A stretch of 64,000 bases of DNA from Planctomycetota bacterium (GCA_024275135.1 JAJRZS010000025.1:1-64000), one strand, 5' to 3'; numbered from the stretch's first letter, positions 16,517-25,882 are shown. Notes: generated by a model not told the origin, from the letters alone. A program made the numbers and translations.

Positions 16517-19293
16517 GACTGTGGCCACAGGCTGCGCCAGTCCAGCTTCGGCTGCGGGGTTTCACCCTGAGCAAGTTGCTGCGCGGCAAGGGGAGAAAGC
16601 CGAACTTCTCCTAGTGTGGCTTGGGCGAGGGCTTGGCCGCAAGCATCGACGATGGATTCTGCATCCATGCCGTGATAGCGGAAGACCTCTTGTGGGCGTC
16701 CCGATTTGGAAAAGCGTTTGACCCCCAAGGAAACCTGTTTGACTCCCAAAATAGAGCCTGCATTGTCGAGTAGGCCAGGTTCTCCGTCGACAACCGAAAC
16801 GATGGGGATGGTGCGGGCGGCGAGCAGGCGCGCATCGGCGGCGTCGAGATGGTCGCCAGCCGTGCCAACCAGATGCAAGGTGCCGTCCAGTCCCAACTTG
16901 CGCAGCTGCTGATATTGATTGCGCTCGGCAAAACGACCCAGTAATAAATCGGGAGAGGTGCACATTAAGACATTGGCGTAAATGCCGCGCTCTAAGAGCA
17001 GGTCACTGGCGCGCATGGCTTCCACGCCCATGGCGCCCATAGCGAGGATGGTGACCACATTATCGCCGGGCTGATAATCCTCTTGACCTTGGTGATGAAC
17101 CAGCCAATAGCCACCGGCCAGCACGTCTTCGCGCACCTTGGGCCAAATCTCTGCGGCTGCAAGAGGATTGCCGTCGGCGGATTTATACTGCGCCTGGGCT
17201 TGCAATCGGGAAATCATTTCTTTTTGCTGCACGCCCATGGTGACGGCACGCACCAAAACTCCTTCGCGGTCTTCGTTGTCATGAGCCAGGTGCCGTTGCA
17301 GTGCATCGGCCAAAATCCATTCCATTTCCTTGGCGAAGAAGGGCTCCCAGCTAATCAGGCTGGGCATTTGGATATCACTCTTCCAAGAATGCTGGGCACC
17401 TTCGGCAGAGAGGGTGACGCCAGAAGGAGTGCCGACCAACAGAAAGGAGCTGCGCCAATAAACGTTGTAGTACAGTTGGTCCAATGCGCGCTTAATGAAG
17501 AAATCGTAAACCGTCATCATGGGCATCAGCGGGCAGCCAAAATAGGCGCCAGCTTTGCCGAAACTGCCAGTGGCGCTCATGCTGGCCGCTTCGGCAATTT
17601 CAAAACGAATATGTTTGGTCCAGGGTTGATGGCTGGCAAAAAGCTGCGGACGGCCGCGCTCACTCCAAGCCAACTCTTGCTCCCAATTGGTTTCTTGGCT
17701 GTCACCATAAACCTTGCCATCCATGGCCGGATTGATGTTGGTGCTAGTGCCGACATCTGGGGACATGGTGAGCATCCATTCCCCGGCTGCTTGCCATTGC
17801 TGATCACTAGGGGAAAGCTCTTTTTGCTCTCCGGTTTGCGCTTGGGCGTAGGCAGCGTGCGTGCCAATGCGCACCAACTTGCCAGCGACTTGGCCCCACA
17901 TCCACTGGGTGTGCACGATGGGCATCATCGACAGATTGATTTGAAAATCATCCGGCAATGGCAGATGCTCGGCCAGGTTTTGCTGGTGTTTTTCGGCCGT
18001 GGCCAAGCTGCGCTGCTCTTCAGCCTCCACGCCCGCGCGCATGACCTCCTGCCGAGCTTGTAAGAAACGAAGTTCTTCGCCGTCTGCAGACCAATGGCCT
18101 TGTCGCTGATAGGGCTCCGACAAATCCAAACCTTGCGCTGCCAACAATCGTTCGACTTCGGCCTGGTTGGGGACGGCGGAATGATTGCCCGACATGGCTC
18201 GACATTCCAACCCCCATCCTTTCAAGGTGTGGGCGAGGATGAAGGTGGGGCGGTCGGCTTGGCGTGCTTGCTCATAGGCACGGAGAATGAGGCGAAGGTC
18301 GTGGCCACCAAGGTCGTTGAGTAAAACTAGCAACTCTTGATCGGCCAAAGTCTTCACCAAGGCTTCGGCTTTGGGGGCGACTCGCAAGAGCTCCGCGCGC
18401 AAAAAACCAGGATCTTGTTTCCACAACAGAGCTTGCATTTCGTAATCAGAAAAACCCTGCTCAAAAGCCTTGCGCAAAGCATCGCCTCCAGCTTGGGAGA
18501 AGGCTGCCAAGCGTTTTTGACCATGCGCCAACTCCAGGACCTGCCAGCCGTTGGCTTCCATGGTGCGACGCATGCGATCAGCGTCGGTACCGGCGAAAAC
18601 CTCACGCGGAATAATGCGCGTGCCGTCTAGGCTCTGCCGGTTGTAATCCATAATCCAAGTCACTTTGCTTAAGCCGCGCTCGGCAAAATCGGTGACGGCC
18701 TCCATCAAGGAGCCTTCCCGAAACTCCGAATCGCCGAGTAAGGACCAGAAATGAATATCGCTGGCCTCGGTGCGTTGGTGGTCGACTAAATATTGATAGG
18801 CTAAAGCGAGGTAGCCGGAATTCACGGGCGGAATGCCGACGGTGCCGCTGGGCAAAATGCGCCAGGAATCCGGATCGCTGGCGGCGTGATAAGACTGGAA
18901 AACCGCTTGGCCATCGGTGGAAAACTGGCGCAGTCGGTGCATCACAGCTTCCATCGCCGAATGGTCCATCCAGCGACCATCGGCGTGGCGGAAAAAGCCC
19001 ATGAGATAATGCAGGCAATGGTCGAGGGGAGCCATGTGAGGTTTGCCGCACCAGAAATCCTGAGGCGCGCGGGCTACCAGATGTATAGCGGTTGCCAGAT
19101 GCAGGGAAGAGGCATTGGCCGCCGGATGTCCGCCAACTTTGGGGTCGGTGGGAGCCGCGTCCTGGCGGTGATTGGCCTCCCAAACCATATGCGCCATCAG
19201 CGCCAGCGCGCGCTCGGCAATGGCGTCTAGAGCGTCGAGTTGTGGGCTCTGCAGGCCGAAAGGGGCTTCTTCTTGAGTTGCGGTCAGGCTCAT
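16513..19293 (-). CDS. AceE-like (homodimeric pyruvate dehydrogenase E1 type) thiamine-diphosphate enzyme
   Basis: A 926-residue ThDP enzyme with the AceE layout: PP domain, Pyr domain, and transketolase C-terminal domain. The ThDP-binding region at 187-219 (LLGDSEFREGS to MDYNRQ) corresponds to the GDG..NCNLQ of AceE but reads GDS and DYNRQ. SGTVGIPPVNSGYLAL (149-164) and RTMEANGWQVLEL also line up with AceE. AceE normally decarboxylates pyruvate and passes acetyl to E2; no E2 or E3 gene is in the window. A stand-alone alpha-ketoacid dehydrogenase or transketolase-like activity is possible. It is divergent from guaB (88 bp) and its stop shares the CTAG with the convergent membrane gene. Confidence 0.75.
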   Translation of the reverse strand: MSLTATQEEAPFGLQSPQLDALDAIAERALALMAHMVWEANHRQDAAPTDPKVGGHPAANASSLHLATAIHLVARAPQDFWCGKPHMAPLDHCLHYLMGFFRHADGRWMDHSAMEAVMHRLRQFSTDGQAVFQSYHAASDPDSWRILPSGTVGIPPVNSGYLALAYQYLVDHQRTEASDIHFWSLLGDSEFREGSLMEAVTDFAERGLSKVTWIMDYNRQSLDGTRIIPREVFAGTDADRMRRTMEANGWQVLELAHGQKRLAAFSQAGGDALRKAFEQGFSDYEMQALLWKQDPGFLRAELLRVAPKAEALVKTLADQELLVLLNDLGGHDLRLILRAYEQARQADRPTFILAHTLKGWGLECRAMSGNHSAVPNQAEVERLLAAQGLDLSEPYQRQGHWSADGEELRFLQARQEVMRAGVEAEEQRSLATAEKHQQNLAEHLPLPDDFQINLSMMPIVHTQWMWGQVAGKLVRIGTHAAYAQAQTGEQKELSPSDQQWQAAGEWMLTMSPDVGTSTNINPAMDGKVYGDSQETNWEQELAWSERGRPQLFASHQPWTKHIRFEIAEAASMSATGSFGKAGAYFGCPLMPMMTVYDFFIKRALDQLYYNVYWRSSFLLVGTPSGVTLSAEGAQHSWKSDIQMPSLISWEPFFAKEMEWILADALQRHLAHDNEDREGVLVRAVTMGVQQKEMISRLQAQAQYKSADGNPLAAAEIWPKVREDVLAGGYWLVHHQGQEDYQPGDNVVTILAMGAMGVEAMRASDLLLERGIYANVLMCTSPDLLLGRFAERNQYQQLRKLGLDGTLHLVGTAGDHLDAADARLLAARTIPIVSVVDGEPGLLDNAGSILGVKQVSLGVKRFSKSGRPQEVFRYHGMDAESIVDACGQALAQATLGEVRLSPLAAQQLAQGETPQPKLDWRSLWPQS

Positions 19294-19370
19294 TGTGGCG
19301 ACTTCTGGAATAAACCAGAATTCGCGATTATACCGCGTCCGGGCACTAGAAACTTCTCATGCAGCGGCGT

Positions 19371-19376
19371 TACAAT
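19371..19376 (+). promoter_or_regulatory. -10 element (TACAAT) of guaB, probably leaderless
   Basis: TACAAT ends 5 bp before the guaB ATG (19382), so transcription would start at or next to the start codon. There is no Shine-Dalgarno sequence. No good -35 is visible. Confidence 0.55.
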
Positions 19377-19381
19377 GGCTT

Positions 19382-20827
19382 ATGGACCTTCCGCTCGCCC
19401 TCACCTTCGATGACGTCCTTCTGGTACCCCAGGAGTCAGACGTGCTTCCTACCGAGGTCACCACGGCAACTCGTTTCTCGCGCAATGTGCGCTTGAAGAT
19501 TCCGATTGCGTCGGCGGCGATGGATTCGGTAACCGAGTCGCGCTTGGCCATTGGCTTGGCACAACAGGGCGGAATCGGCATTATCCATCGCAATCTTAGT
19601 ATCGAAGATCAAGTGCGCGAGGTCGATATGGTCAAGCGCAGTGCACATGGCATTATTCACGATCCGCTAACTCTGGAGCCGGACGAGACCGTAAGCGAAG
19701 TGCGGCGGTTGATGGAAGAACACAATATTTCCGGTTTGCCGGTGGTGGATGAGGGCAAAGTGGTTGGCATTCTCACCCGGCGCGATTTGAAATATCAAGG
19801 CGGGGATGACCAAAAAGCCTGTGAGGTGATGACCCGAGATTTGATTACCGCGCCGCCCGATACAGATTTAGCCACTGCCAAGTCGATCCTCTATAAGGCC
19901 AAGGTGGAGAAATTGATTTTGGCCGATGAAGAAGGTCGTTTGGCTGGTTTGATTACGATGCGAGATATTCGTTTGGCCAAGGAGTTTCCGGATGCGGCCA
20001 AAGATGAACATGGTTGCCTGGTGATTGGAGCTGCCGTGGGGGTGCGTGATTATGAGCGCGCCGAGGCTTTGGTCGAGGCTGGTGTGGATGTGTTGGTGGT
20101 GGATACCGCCCATGGCCATAGCATGAACGTTTTGGAAACCGTGCGCGAACTGAAGCGTCGCGATTGGGTCGATGTGGTGGCTGGCAATATCGCCACCATG
20201 GAGGCCGCCGAGGCTTTGGTGGATGCCGGTGTGGATGGGGTGAAAGTGGGTATTGGTCCAGGCTCCATTTGCACCACCCGCGTCGTTGCTGGAGTTGGTG
20301 TTCCGCAGTTCAGTGCGGTTTTTCACGTTAGCCAAGTTTGCGCTTCCGCCGATGTGCCGGTGATTGCTGACGGCGGCATTCGCCATTCTGGTGACGGCGT
20401 CAAAGCCTTAGGTGCTGGTGCCGAATGCTTGATGCTGGGTTCCTTGTTCGCTGGCGTGGACGAATCCCCGGGCGAAACCTTCCTCTACCAGGGGCGCCAC
20501 TTCAAGGCTGTGCGTGGCATGGGGTCGTTGAGCGCGATGGTGGATGGCGGTAAAGCTCGTTACGGACAATCGGCCATCCAGGAACAGCAAAAGCTGGTGC
20601 CAGAAGGGATTGAAGGTATGGTTCCACATCGCGGTCCCTTGGCACCCTTTGTCTATCAATTTGTTGGCGGCATTCGTGCCGGCTTGGGTTACCTCGGCGC
20701 CGAAGATTTGGAAGTGTTCCGCTCCCGCGCTCGTTTTGTGCGCATTACTGGAGCCGGACAACAAGAGAACCATCCCCATGATGTGCGCGTAACCAAAGAA
20801 GCGCCCAACTACTGGCAAGCCCACTAG
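19382..20827 (+). CDS. guaB: Inosine-5'-monophosphate dehydrogenase
   Basis: Oxidises IMP to XMP with NAD+, the first step towards GMP. The 481 residues are the standard length. The catalytic barrel starts [13 protein letters not shown]; two CBS domains are inserted at about 90-205 ([22 protein letters not shown] and [11 protein letters not shown]). The catalytic loop is [11 protein letters not shown] with the active-site Cys, followed by the flap MVPHRG and the [11 protein letters not shown] phosphate site. I chose ATG 19382 (MDLPLALTF); a longer frame upstream has no support. guaA follows after 12 bp, so the two GMP-pathway steps form one operon. Confidence 0.97.
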   Translation: MDLPLALTFDDVLLVPQESDVLPTEVTTATRFSRNVRLKIPIASAAMDSVTESRLAIGLAQQGGIGIIHRNLSIEDQVREVDMVKRSAHGIIHDPLTLEPDETVSEVRRLMEEHNISGLPVVDEGKVVGILTRRDLKYQGGDDQKACEVMTRDLITAPPDTDLATAKSILYKAKVEKLILADEEGRLAGLITMRDIRLAKEFPDAAKDEHGCLVIGAAVGVRDYERAEALVEAGVDVLVVDTAHGHSMNVLETVRELKRRDWVDVVAGNIATMEAAEALVDAGVDGVKVGIGPGSICTTRVVAGVGVPQFSAVFHVSQVCASADVPVIADGGIRHSGDGVKALGAGAECLMLGSLFAGVDESPGETFLYQGRHFKAVRGMGSLSAMVDGGKARYGQSAIQEQQKLVPEGIEGMVPHRGPLAPFVYQFVGGIRAGLGYLGAEDLEVFRSRARFVRITGAGQQENHPHDVRVTKEAPNYWQAH

Positions 20828-20839
20828 CCCCTCAGCACA

Positions 20840-22381
20840 GTGCACGAACGCATCCTCATCATTGATTTCGGCTCGCAATACACGCAATTGATTGCGCGCC
20901 GGGTTCGCGAACACCAAGTCTTTTCCGAAGTGGTGCCGCCGCAGAAAGCCTTGGCTGCAGCGCAAAAGGAAGGGCTCAAGGGCATCTTGTTGTCGGGCGG
21001 GCCGGCCAGTGCCTACGCGGAAGGTGCTCCCACCTTGCCGAGGGAGATTCTGCAACTTGGAGTGCCTGTGCTGGGCATTTGCTATGGCATGCAGTGGATG
21101 TGCGAGGCCCTGGGCGGAAAGGTGGTGCCGGGCGAATCGCGGGAATATGGATTTACTCCACTCCATATCGACGAGCATGGCCCTTTGTTCGATGGTGTGG
21201 CTGCTGAAACCGTGGTGTGGATGAGCCATGGCGACCGCGTCGAAACTTTACCACCCGGTTTTCGCAACTTGGCCCATAGTTCGGATTGTCCGGGGGGGGC
21301 CATCGGTCATGAAGAGCACAAGTTTTATGCACTGCAATTTCACCCAGAGGTCGGCCATACCCAAGAAGGCGAGCGCATGTTGGAAAACTTCTTGCGGTCG
21401 ATTTGCGGCTGCCGGGGGGATTGGACGCCGCGTGATTTAGCCGAGGAGTTGGTCGAGCGGGTACGCCAGCAAGTGGGTGAGGATGGCGAAATTGTGCTGG
21501 GACTATCTGGGGGCGTCGACAGCTCGGTCGTTGGTGCGATTTGCCAACAAGCCATTGGGCATCGCTGCCACGCCATTTTTGTCGACAATGGTCTGCTGCG
21601 TGCGGGCGAGCGCGATTTGGTCGAACAAGCTTTCCGCCAGCACTTCGATTTGGATTTAACTGTCATCGATGCTGCGGATCGGTTTTTGGACAAACTCTCC
21701 GGTGTTGGTGACCCGGAAAAAAAGCGGAAGATTATTGGTTATGAGTTCGTCGAAATATTCCGCGAACAAGCCAAACGCTTTCAACAAGCGCACTTTCTCG
21801 GGCAGGGCACGCTCTACCCGGATGTGATTGAATCTGTGGCTGCCCATGGGGGCCCGACGGCAGTAATTAAGTCGCACCACAATGTGGGTGGCTTGCCGGA
21901 GGATTTGGAAATGGAGTTAGTCGAGCCGTTGCGCTTGTTGTTCAAAGATGAAGTGCGGGAACTTGGGAGAGTTTTAGGGCTTCCCGAAGCCATGGTTGCC
22001 CGTCAGCCTTTTCCAGGGCCTGGCCTGGCCGTGCGTTGCGTCGGCGAATGCACACCCGAACGCATCGCTTTGTTGCGTGAGGCCGACCGCGTGGTGCGCG
22101 AAGAGTTTGAAGCTCGCGACGAACATTTGGGCGTGTGGCAGTACTTCGCAGTGCTTACGGGTGCGTGCTCGGTGGGGGTGATGGGCGATCAGCGCACCTA
22201 CGAAGAAGCCTGTGCTATTCGTGCGGTTCAATCCAATGACGGCATGACTGCCGATTGGGTCTATCCCAGCCGGGAATGTTTGCAAGCCATCTCCACCCGC
22301 ATCATCAATGCTTCTCCGGGTATCAATCGCGTGGTATTGGATATCACTTCAAAACCTCCCGGCACCATCGAGTGGGAATAA
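20840..22381 (+). CDS. guaA: GMP synthase (glutamine-hydrolysing)
   Basis: Amidates XMP to GMP using ATP and glutamine. The N-terminal class I glutaminase domain has nucleophile motif GICYGMQWM and the His-x-Glu pair in LQFHPEVGHT. The ATP-pyrophosphatase domain starts with the P-loop LGLSGGVDSSVV, and the C-terminal dimerisation domain ends in KPPGTIEWE, as in all GuaA proteins. Length is 513, close to E. coli (525). The start codon is GTG 20840, since the protein begins with the conserved HERILIIDFGSQYTQLI. Its TAA stop is one base from the stop of the convergent histidine kinase gene. Confidence 0.97.
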   Translation: MHERILIIDFGSQYTQLIARRVREHQVFSEVVPPQKALAAAQKEGLKGILLSGGPASAYAEGAPTLPREILQLGVPVLGICYGMQWMCEALGGKVVPGESREYGFTPLHIDEHGPLFDGVAAETVVWMSHGDRVETLPPGFRNLAHSSDCPGGAIGHEEHKFYALQFHPEVGHTQEGERMLENFLRSICGCRGDWTPRDLAEELVERVRQQVGEDGEIVLGLSGGVDSSVVGAICQQAIGHRCHAIFVDNGLLRAGERDLVEQAFRQHFDLDLTVIDAADRFLDKLSGVGDPEKKRKIIGYEFVEIFREQAKRFQQAHFLGQGTLYPDVIESVAAHGGPTAVIKSHHNVGGLPEDLEMELVEPLRLLFKDEVRELGRVLGLPEAMVARQPFPGPGLAVRCVGECTPERIALLREADRVVREEFEARDEHLGVWQYFAVLTGACSVGVMGDQRTYEEACAIRAVQSNDGMTADWVYPSRECLQAISTRIINASPGINRVVLDITSKPPGTIEWE

Positions 22382-22382
22382 A

Positions 22383-24113
22383 CTAGGGCAGGGGAAAGCG
22401 CATAGAAAAACGGCTGCCTTTGCCCAGCCGACTTTCGACGAAAACTTCACCCCGCTGACGGTGGACGAGGTCGGAGACAATGGCCAAACCGAGGCCGCGC
22501 CCGGCATGTTGGCGATTGCGCGCGGAATCTACGCGGGTGAAAGGCTCGAAAATATGGGCCAGTTGGTCGGTTGAAATGCCTTCGCCATGGTCTTGAACGC
22601 TTATTTCGCAATGGGCTTGCCCGCGGTCGTCTTGTACCATTTGAGCTCGCACCTGTATTTGCGCATGCTCCGGTGAATGACGAATCGCGTTGCTGAGAAG
22701 GTTGCCGAGGGCTTGCACCACCCGCAGGCGGTCCGCCGCCAGCAAAGGTAGTTTCAACTCCCCTTCATAAACAATTTGGATATGGTTTTTGTTGGCGCGC
22801 GGTTGCCATCGACGGACGGCTTCGCGGCAGCAGGCGACCAGGTCGGTGGGTGCCATCTTGACTTCTAGCACCCCGTAATCCGCGTCAGCAAGTAGCTGCA
22901 AATCTTCCGCTAAGCGTTTGAGCATCTCTAGCTCCACGCCAATTCGCTGCGCGCATTCTTCCGCCGACTGCATCCCAGCTCGCAGGCCCGCGAGCTCAAG
23001 CTGAATTACACTCAGCGGCGTGTGCAACTCATGACCAAGATCGGCAATCATGCGCTTGCGTAAATCTTTTTGCGTTCGCAAGGATTTCAGCAAGTGGTTG
23101 AAGCTTTGGCTCATACGCCCAACCTCATCGTTGGAGCGAACGGGCAGCGGATTTTGGCTTTCTCCGGCAGCCAACCTTGAGGAAGCAGACGTTAAATCTT
23201 GAATGGGTGCCAGCAGGCGCTTGCCGAACCAGTAGGCCAACAGCAAAGCAAAGACTAAAACCAGTGCCGCAGATTGAAAGAGGGATTTTTGCACCGAGGA
23301 AAGGAATGTGTTGGCTTCCGCTCGGTAATTTCCAGGGCCGGCAGCAACCACAATTTTGCATAGCATTTGTCCGCTTTCCCAATCGTAGATTTCTGCAGCG
23401 GCCTGTTGCAAATCGGCGTCCAAGACTTGTCCGACATCTTGCTGCGCAGAATCAAAAAGAATGCGGCCGTTGGCGTCGAGTGCCCAGATATGGGCGTCTT
23501 TGACCAGGGTGTCGAGAAACCAAGCTAAGCGTTCTGGTAACCTTTCCTCGGCCGCCCTTTCCTTGGCCAGCGCTTGTGGGGGATCGTAGACGAAGGATTG
23601 GGCCTCGGCCAAAATCCCGGCTAGCTCATCCACGGCATCGGCTTCCTCCCAGCCTTCGTCCTCCAGGCGCTGCGCTTCTTCGCGCATGATGGCTGCAAGC
23701 ACTTCTTGCGGCGAGCGGTCCAGGTTGAGACAAAGCTCTTCCAAGCTTTGGTTTTGGGTCGCTTGTCGCAGTGCCCGAGGTTGCAAACCAAGCAAATCTG
23801 CTGCAATTTCCTGCCAAGCAGCCCAAGTGGGGCCAAAATCGTCGTCTGCCGAGTAGGGTGCGTAATCAGGAAAATCGCCAGCAAAGAAGGATTGCAAAGC
23901 CGGGCCGGGGTTTTGCTGATGCTGGGTGCGGTTGAGCCAGGCTTCGAGATAAAGAGCCAAATCCCAGGCCTGGTCGGCGGCTTCCGCACGGGCATAGCGA
24001 GAAAAATTGTCGCGCACGGCATGGGTTAGAAACCAGCCACTCAAGCCCAAAGAGAGCAACACCAAACAGGTGCTGGCAAGAAAGACTCGGCTACGCAGGG
24101 AAAGGGATTTCAC
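22383..24113 (-). CDS. Sensor histidine kinase with SLxEL-type motif in its extracytoplasmic domain
   Basis: Membrane histidine kinase paired with the OmpR-type regulator. Two membrane helices (about 10-29 and 277-297) enclose a 245-residue sensor domain. A HAMP linker follows, then HisKA with DLGHELHTPL (phospho-His 361), the N box LGNLLSNAIRHSP, G1 DHGEGIS and GRGLGLAIV. Residues 106-145 of the sensor domain carry a helical motif (LGLQPRALRQ... then QSLEELCLNLDRSPQEVLAA) that matches the repeats of the secreted acidic protein encoded two genes upstream. Start is GTG 24113, overlapping the regulator stop in GTGA. It shares a convergent end with guaA with no terminator. Confidence 0.92.
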   Translation of the reverse strand: MKSLSLRSRVFLASTCLVLLSLGLSGWFLTHAVRDNFSRYARAEAADQAWDLALYLEAWLNRTQHQQNPGPALQSFFAGDFPDYAPYSADDDFGPTWAAWQEIAADLLGLQPRALRQATQNQSLEELCLNLDRSPQEVLAAIMREEAQRLEDEGWEEADAVDELAGILAEAQSFVYDPPQALAKERAAEERLPERLAWFLDTLVKDAHIWALDANGRILFDSAQQDVGQVLDADLQQAAAEIYDWESGQMLCKIVVAAGPGNYRAEANTFLSSVQKSLFQSAALVLVFALLLAYWFGKRLLAPIQDLTSASSRLAAGESQNPLPVRSNDEVGRMSQSFNHLLKSLRTQKDLRKRMIADLGHELHTPLSVIQLELAGLRAGMQSAEECAQRIGVELEMLKRLAEDLQLLADADYGVLEVKMAPTDLVACCREAVRRWQPRANKNHIQIVYEGELKLPLLAADRLRVVQALGNLLSNAIRHSPEHAQIQVRAQMVQDDRGQAHCEISVQDHGEGISTDQLAHIFEPFTRVDSARNRQHAGRGLGLAIVSDLVHRQRGEVFVESRLGKGSRFSMRFPLP

Positions 24114-24811
24114 GGCGTAATACCTGGAGTTTGCAAGCGATAGCCAACGCCATGCACAGTGATGAGGATTTGAGGATGCGAGGGATCCTTTTCGATGCGC
24201 TCACGAAGACGTCGAATATGCACATCAATGGCGCGATCGTAGCCGTCAAATTCTCGTCCCAATGCCGCGTCTACCAAATCGGCACGGCGAAAAACTTGGC
24301 CTGGATGCTTCATCATGGTGGCCAGCAAATCGAATTGAATGCGGGTTAAGGGAACATCTTTTTCTTCGTTCCAGCATCGGCGTGCACTTAGATCTAAACG
24401 CAGGGTGCCAACTTCAAGCAAGGTTTGGGTGTTGTTATTCACCCGTCGTAACACAGCTTCGGCGCGGGCGACTAGTTCCTCTGGGGCAAAAGGCTTGCAC
24501 AAATAATCGTCCGCACCTTGGCGCAGGCCTTCGATGCGTTGCTGTTTGGCATCCAGAGCGGTGAGCAAGATCACTGGGGTGGCACAGACCTTGCGCATTT
24601 GCCTTAGCACTTCTAATCCATCCATGCCCGGCAACATACGATCCAGAACCACCAGGTCTGGTGGGTTGGCAAGGATTTTCTGCAACCCTTGCCGACCGTC
24701 CTGCACGCTTTCGGCTTGATAACCGGCGCGTTGAAAAAAAGACACCACCCAATGCGCGATGCGCGGTTCGTCTTCCACGACGAGGATGCGGCCCTTTTTC
24801 ATGGTCTTCAT
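24110..24811 (-). CDS. OmpR/PhoB-family response regulator
   Basis: A 233-residue two-domain regulator. The receiver domain has acidic VVEDEP at 11-16, phospho-Asp 57 in VVLDRMLPG, the Thr in VILLTALDA and Lys in DDYLCKPFAPEEL. The C-terminal winged helix shows LTRIQFDLLATMMKHPGQV and YDRAIDVHIRRLRERIE, which is the PhoB/OmpR DNA-recognition type that binds direct repeats one helical turn apart. I chose ATG 24811; ATG 24802 is a near alternative, and a longer upstream extension would overlap the acidic-protein gene. It is coupled to the kinase by GTGA and lies 19 bp after the acidic-protein gene. Confidence 0.93.
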   Translation of the reverse strand: MKTMKKGRILVVEDEPRIAHWVVSFFQRAGYQAESVQDGRQGLQKILANPPDLVVLDRMLPGMDGLEVLRQMRKVCATPVILLTALDAKQQRIEGLRQGADDYLCKPFAPEELVARAEAVLRRVNNNTQTLLEVGTLRLDLSARRCWNEEKDVPLTRIQFDLLATMMKHPGQVFRRADLVDAALGREFDGYDRAIDVHIRRLRERIEKDPSHPQILITVHGVGYRLQTPGITP

Positions 24812-24830
24812 GATAAAGGGCCGCAGGCGA

Positions 24831-25757
24831 TTAGAAATCGGCGCGATCGGTGTCCATGGACTCCTCGACATCTTCTTGCAGCCAATTTCCCAAATCTTGG
24901 AGGGCCTGATCGACTTCTTCTGCTGTTGTGTCCCAAGCTGCGGCAAGCTCCTCTAGGGTGAGGCCATGCGCTTCCAGCAAATCGTCCACGGACGCACCTT
25001 GGTCCAGCAAATCCCACAACGAGTCTTCCTCTTGACCGAGGGCGTCGGCTAGGTCTGCAACTAAATCTTCGAAGTACCCATCCTCGGCCAAAGTCTGAAA
25101 AAGGTTTCGATCTTGGAGCAGCTCGGGGAGCCATTCCAAGGACCAAGATTGCCATTCGTCGGCTTCGGTGGAATCGAGGCCCTCCGTGATGGCTGCGGTG
25201 TCGATGGTGATTTCCAAATATTCGATGGCAGCGTCTTCCAAATCTTTGGGATCCACCTCCCAGGACAAGGCTAAGTCATGCAGGCTTTCTCCTTGGTCGA
25301 GATAGTCGGCGAGGGAAAGCATGTCGATGTCCAAGGCGTCACAGGCGCCGTCCAGCAACCAAACCACATCTTCTAGAGCGAACGGGTCGGGGCTGAAAAT
25401 CATCCACTGTACATCGTCTTGATTTTCTTCTCGCCATTGCTTGGCTTCGTCTTTGTCAATTGCTCCGGCGAGTAAGGCGTCCAGGATTTCGTGCTCTTCG
25501 AGGGCGAGAACGCTGTTGTAGAGGTCGAGTGGGAGGAGTCCCTGCGCGGTGGCGATGTCGGCAATGGAGAGGCCATGGCCGAGGGCGGAGAACATTTGCC
25601 CTGGATCCATATCCATTTGTTCTGCCGAAAGGAACATTTGGTCGAGCATCCACGAGACCTCGTCCATTTCCTGCCCGTCGTCGTTTTGGGCAGAGAGCTG
25701 AGGAGCAAGGCAAACGAGGCTGAGGAGGAGGAGAAGGCGTAGCAGCTGAGGTTTCAT
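24831..25757 (-). CDS. Secreted acidic protein with three SLxDLA-type helical repeats
   Basis: A 308-residue exported protein: signal peptide at 1-23 (LLRLLLLLSLVCLAPQLSA), then a very acidic body rich in Asp, Glu, Leu and Trp. Three repeat units are visible at about 50-86 (GHGLSIADIATAQGLLPLDL), 141-181 (DQGESLHDLALSWEVDPKDL) and 239-287 (DQGASVDDLLEAHGLTLEEL). The pattern (G-x-S-[LIV]-x-[DE]-[LI], then a 7-residue step, [LV]-x-x-x-[DE]-[LV]) recalls the SLADIA-type helical hairpins of DUF2680-like secreted proteins. It is the first gene of the two-component operon. I chose ATG 25757, directly before MKPQLLRLLL. Ligand, ion or surface binding are all possible; function is unknown. Confidence 0.8.
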   Translation of the reverse strand: MKPQLLRLLLLLSLVCLAPQLSAQNDDGQEMDEVSWMLDQMFLSAEQMDMDPGQMFSALGHGLSIADIATAQGLLPLDLYNSVLALEEHEILDALLAGAIDKDEAKQWREENQDDVQWMIFSPDPFALEDVVWLLDGACDALDIDMLSLADYLDQGESLHDLALSWEVDPKDLEDAAIEYLEITIDTAAITEGLDSTEADEWQSWSLEWLPELLQDRNLFQTLAEDGYFEDLVADLADALGQEEDSLWDLLDQGASVDDLLEAHGLTLEELAAAWDTTAEEVDQALQDLGNWLQEDVEESMDTDRADF

Positions 25758-25810
25758 GGTTTTTCTACGGGTTGGTGGCAAAGCCAGGGAGTTTTAGCAT
25801 CGGCTGAATA

Positions 25811-25829
25811 TGTTGCAGGATTGTTGCAG
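25811..25829 (-). promoter_or_regulatory. Tandem 8-bp repeat with 11-bp period, candidate response-regulator site
   Basis: TGTTGCAG occurs at 25811-25818 and 25822-25829 (CTGCAACA on the minus strand), start to start 11 bp, so both face the same side of the helix. That is the layout of a PhoB box. The site begins 54 bp upstream of the acidic-protein start. A TAAAAC hexamer about 14 bp downstream of it on the minus strand could be the -10. The neighbouring regulator is of the PhoB type. Confidence 0.55.
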
Positions 25830-25831
25830 AC

Positions 25832-25843
25832 AGAAAATTTTCT
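25832..25843. promoter_or_regulatory. 12-bp perfect palindrome in the divergent intergenic region
   Basis: AGAAAATTTTCT at 25832-25843, followed directly by the palindrome CAATTG (25844-25849). It sits between the tandem repeat and the promoter of the plus-strand gene at 25883. It could be an operator; the AT-rich character alone would also explain it. Confidence 0.35.
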
Positions 25844-25870
25844 CAATTGGAGCTGGAGCCTGGGCCAGCG

Positions 25871-25876
25871 TAGGAT
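25871..25876 (+). promoter_or_regulatory. -10-like hexamer (TAGGAT) 6 bp before a GTG start
   Basis: TAGGAT is followed by exactly six bases and the GTG start at 25883, the same spacing as at 27166, 45590 and 55119, which suggests a leaderless transcript. Confidence 0.4.
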
Positions 25877-25882
25877 GAACTC

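Noticed and set aside
17083..18063. Long open frame (326 codons) on the plus strand
   Set aside because: It is antisense to the AceE-like gene, which has clear family motifs across the same bases. Codon bias makes such shadow frames common.
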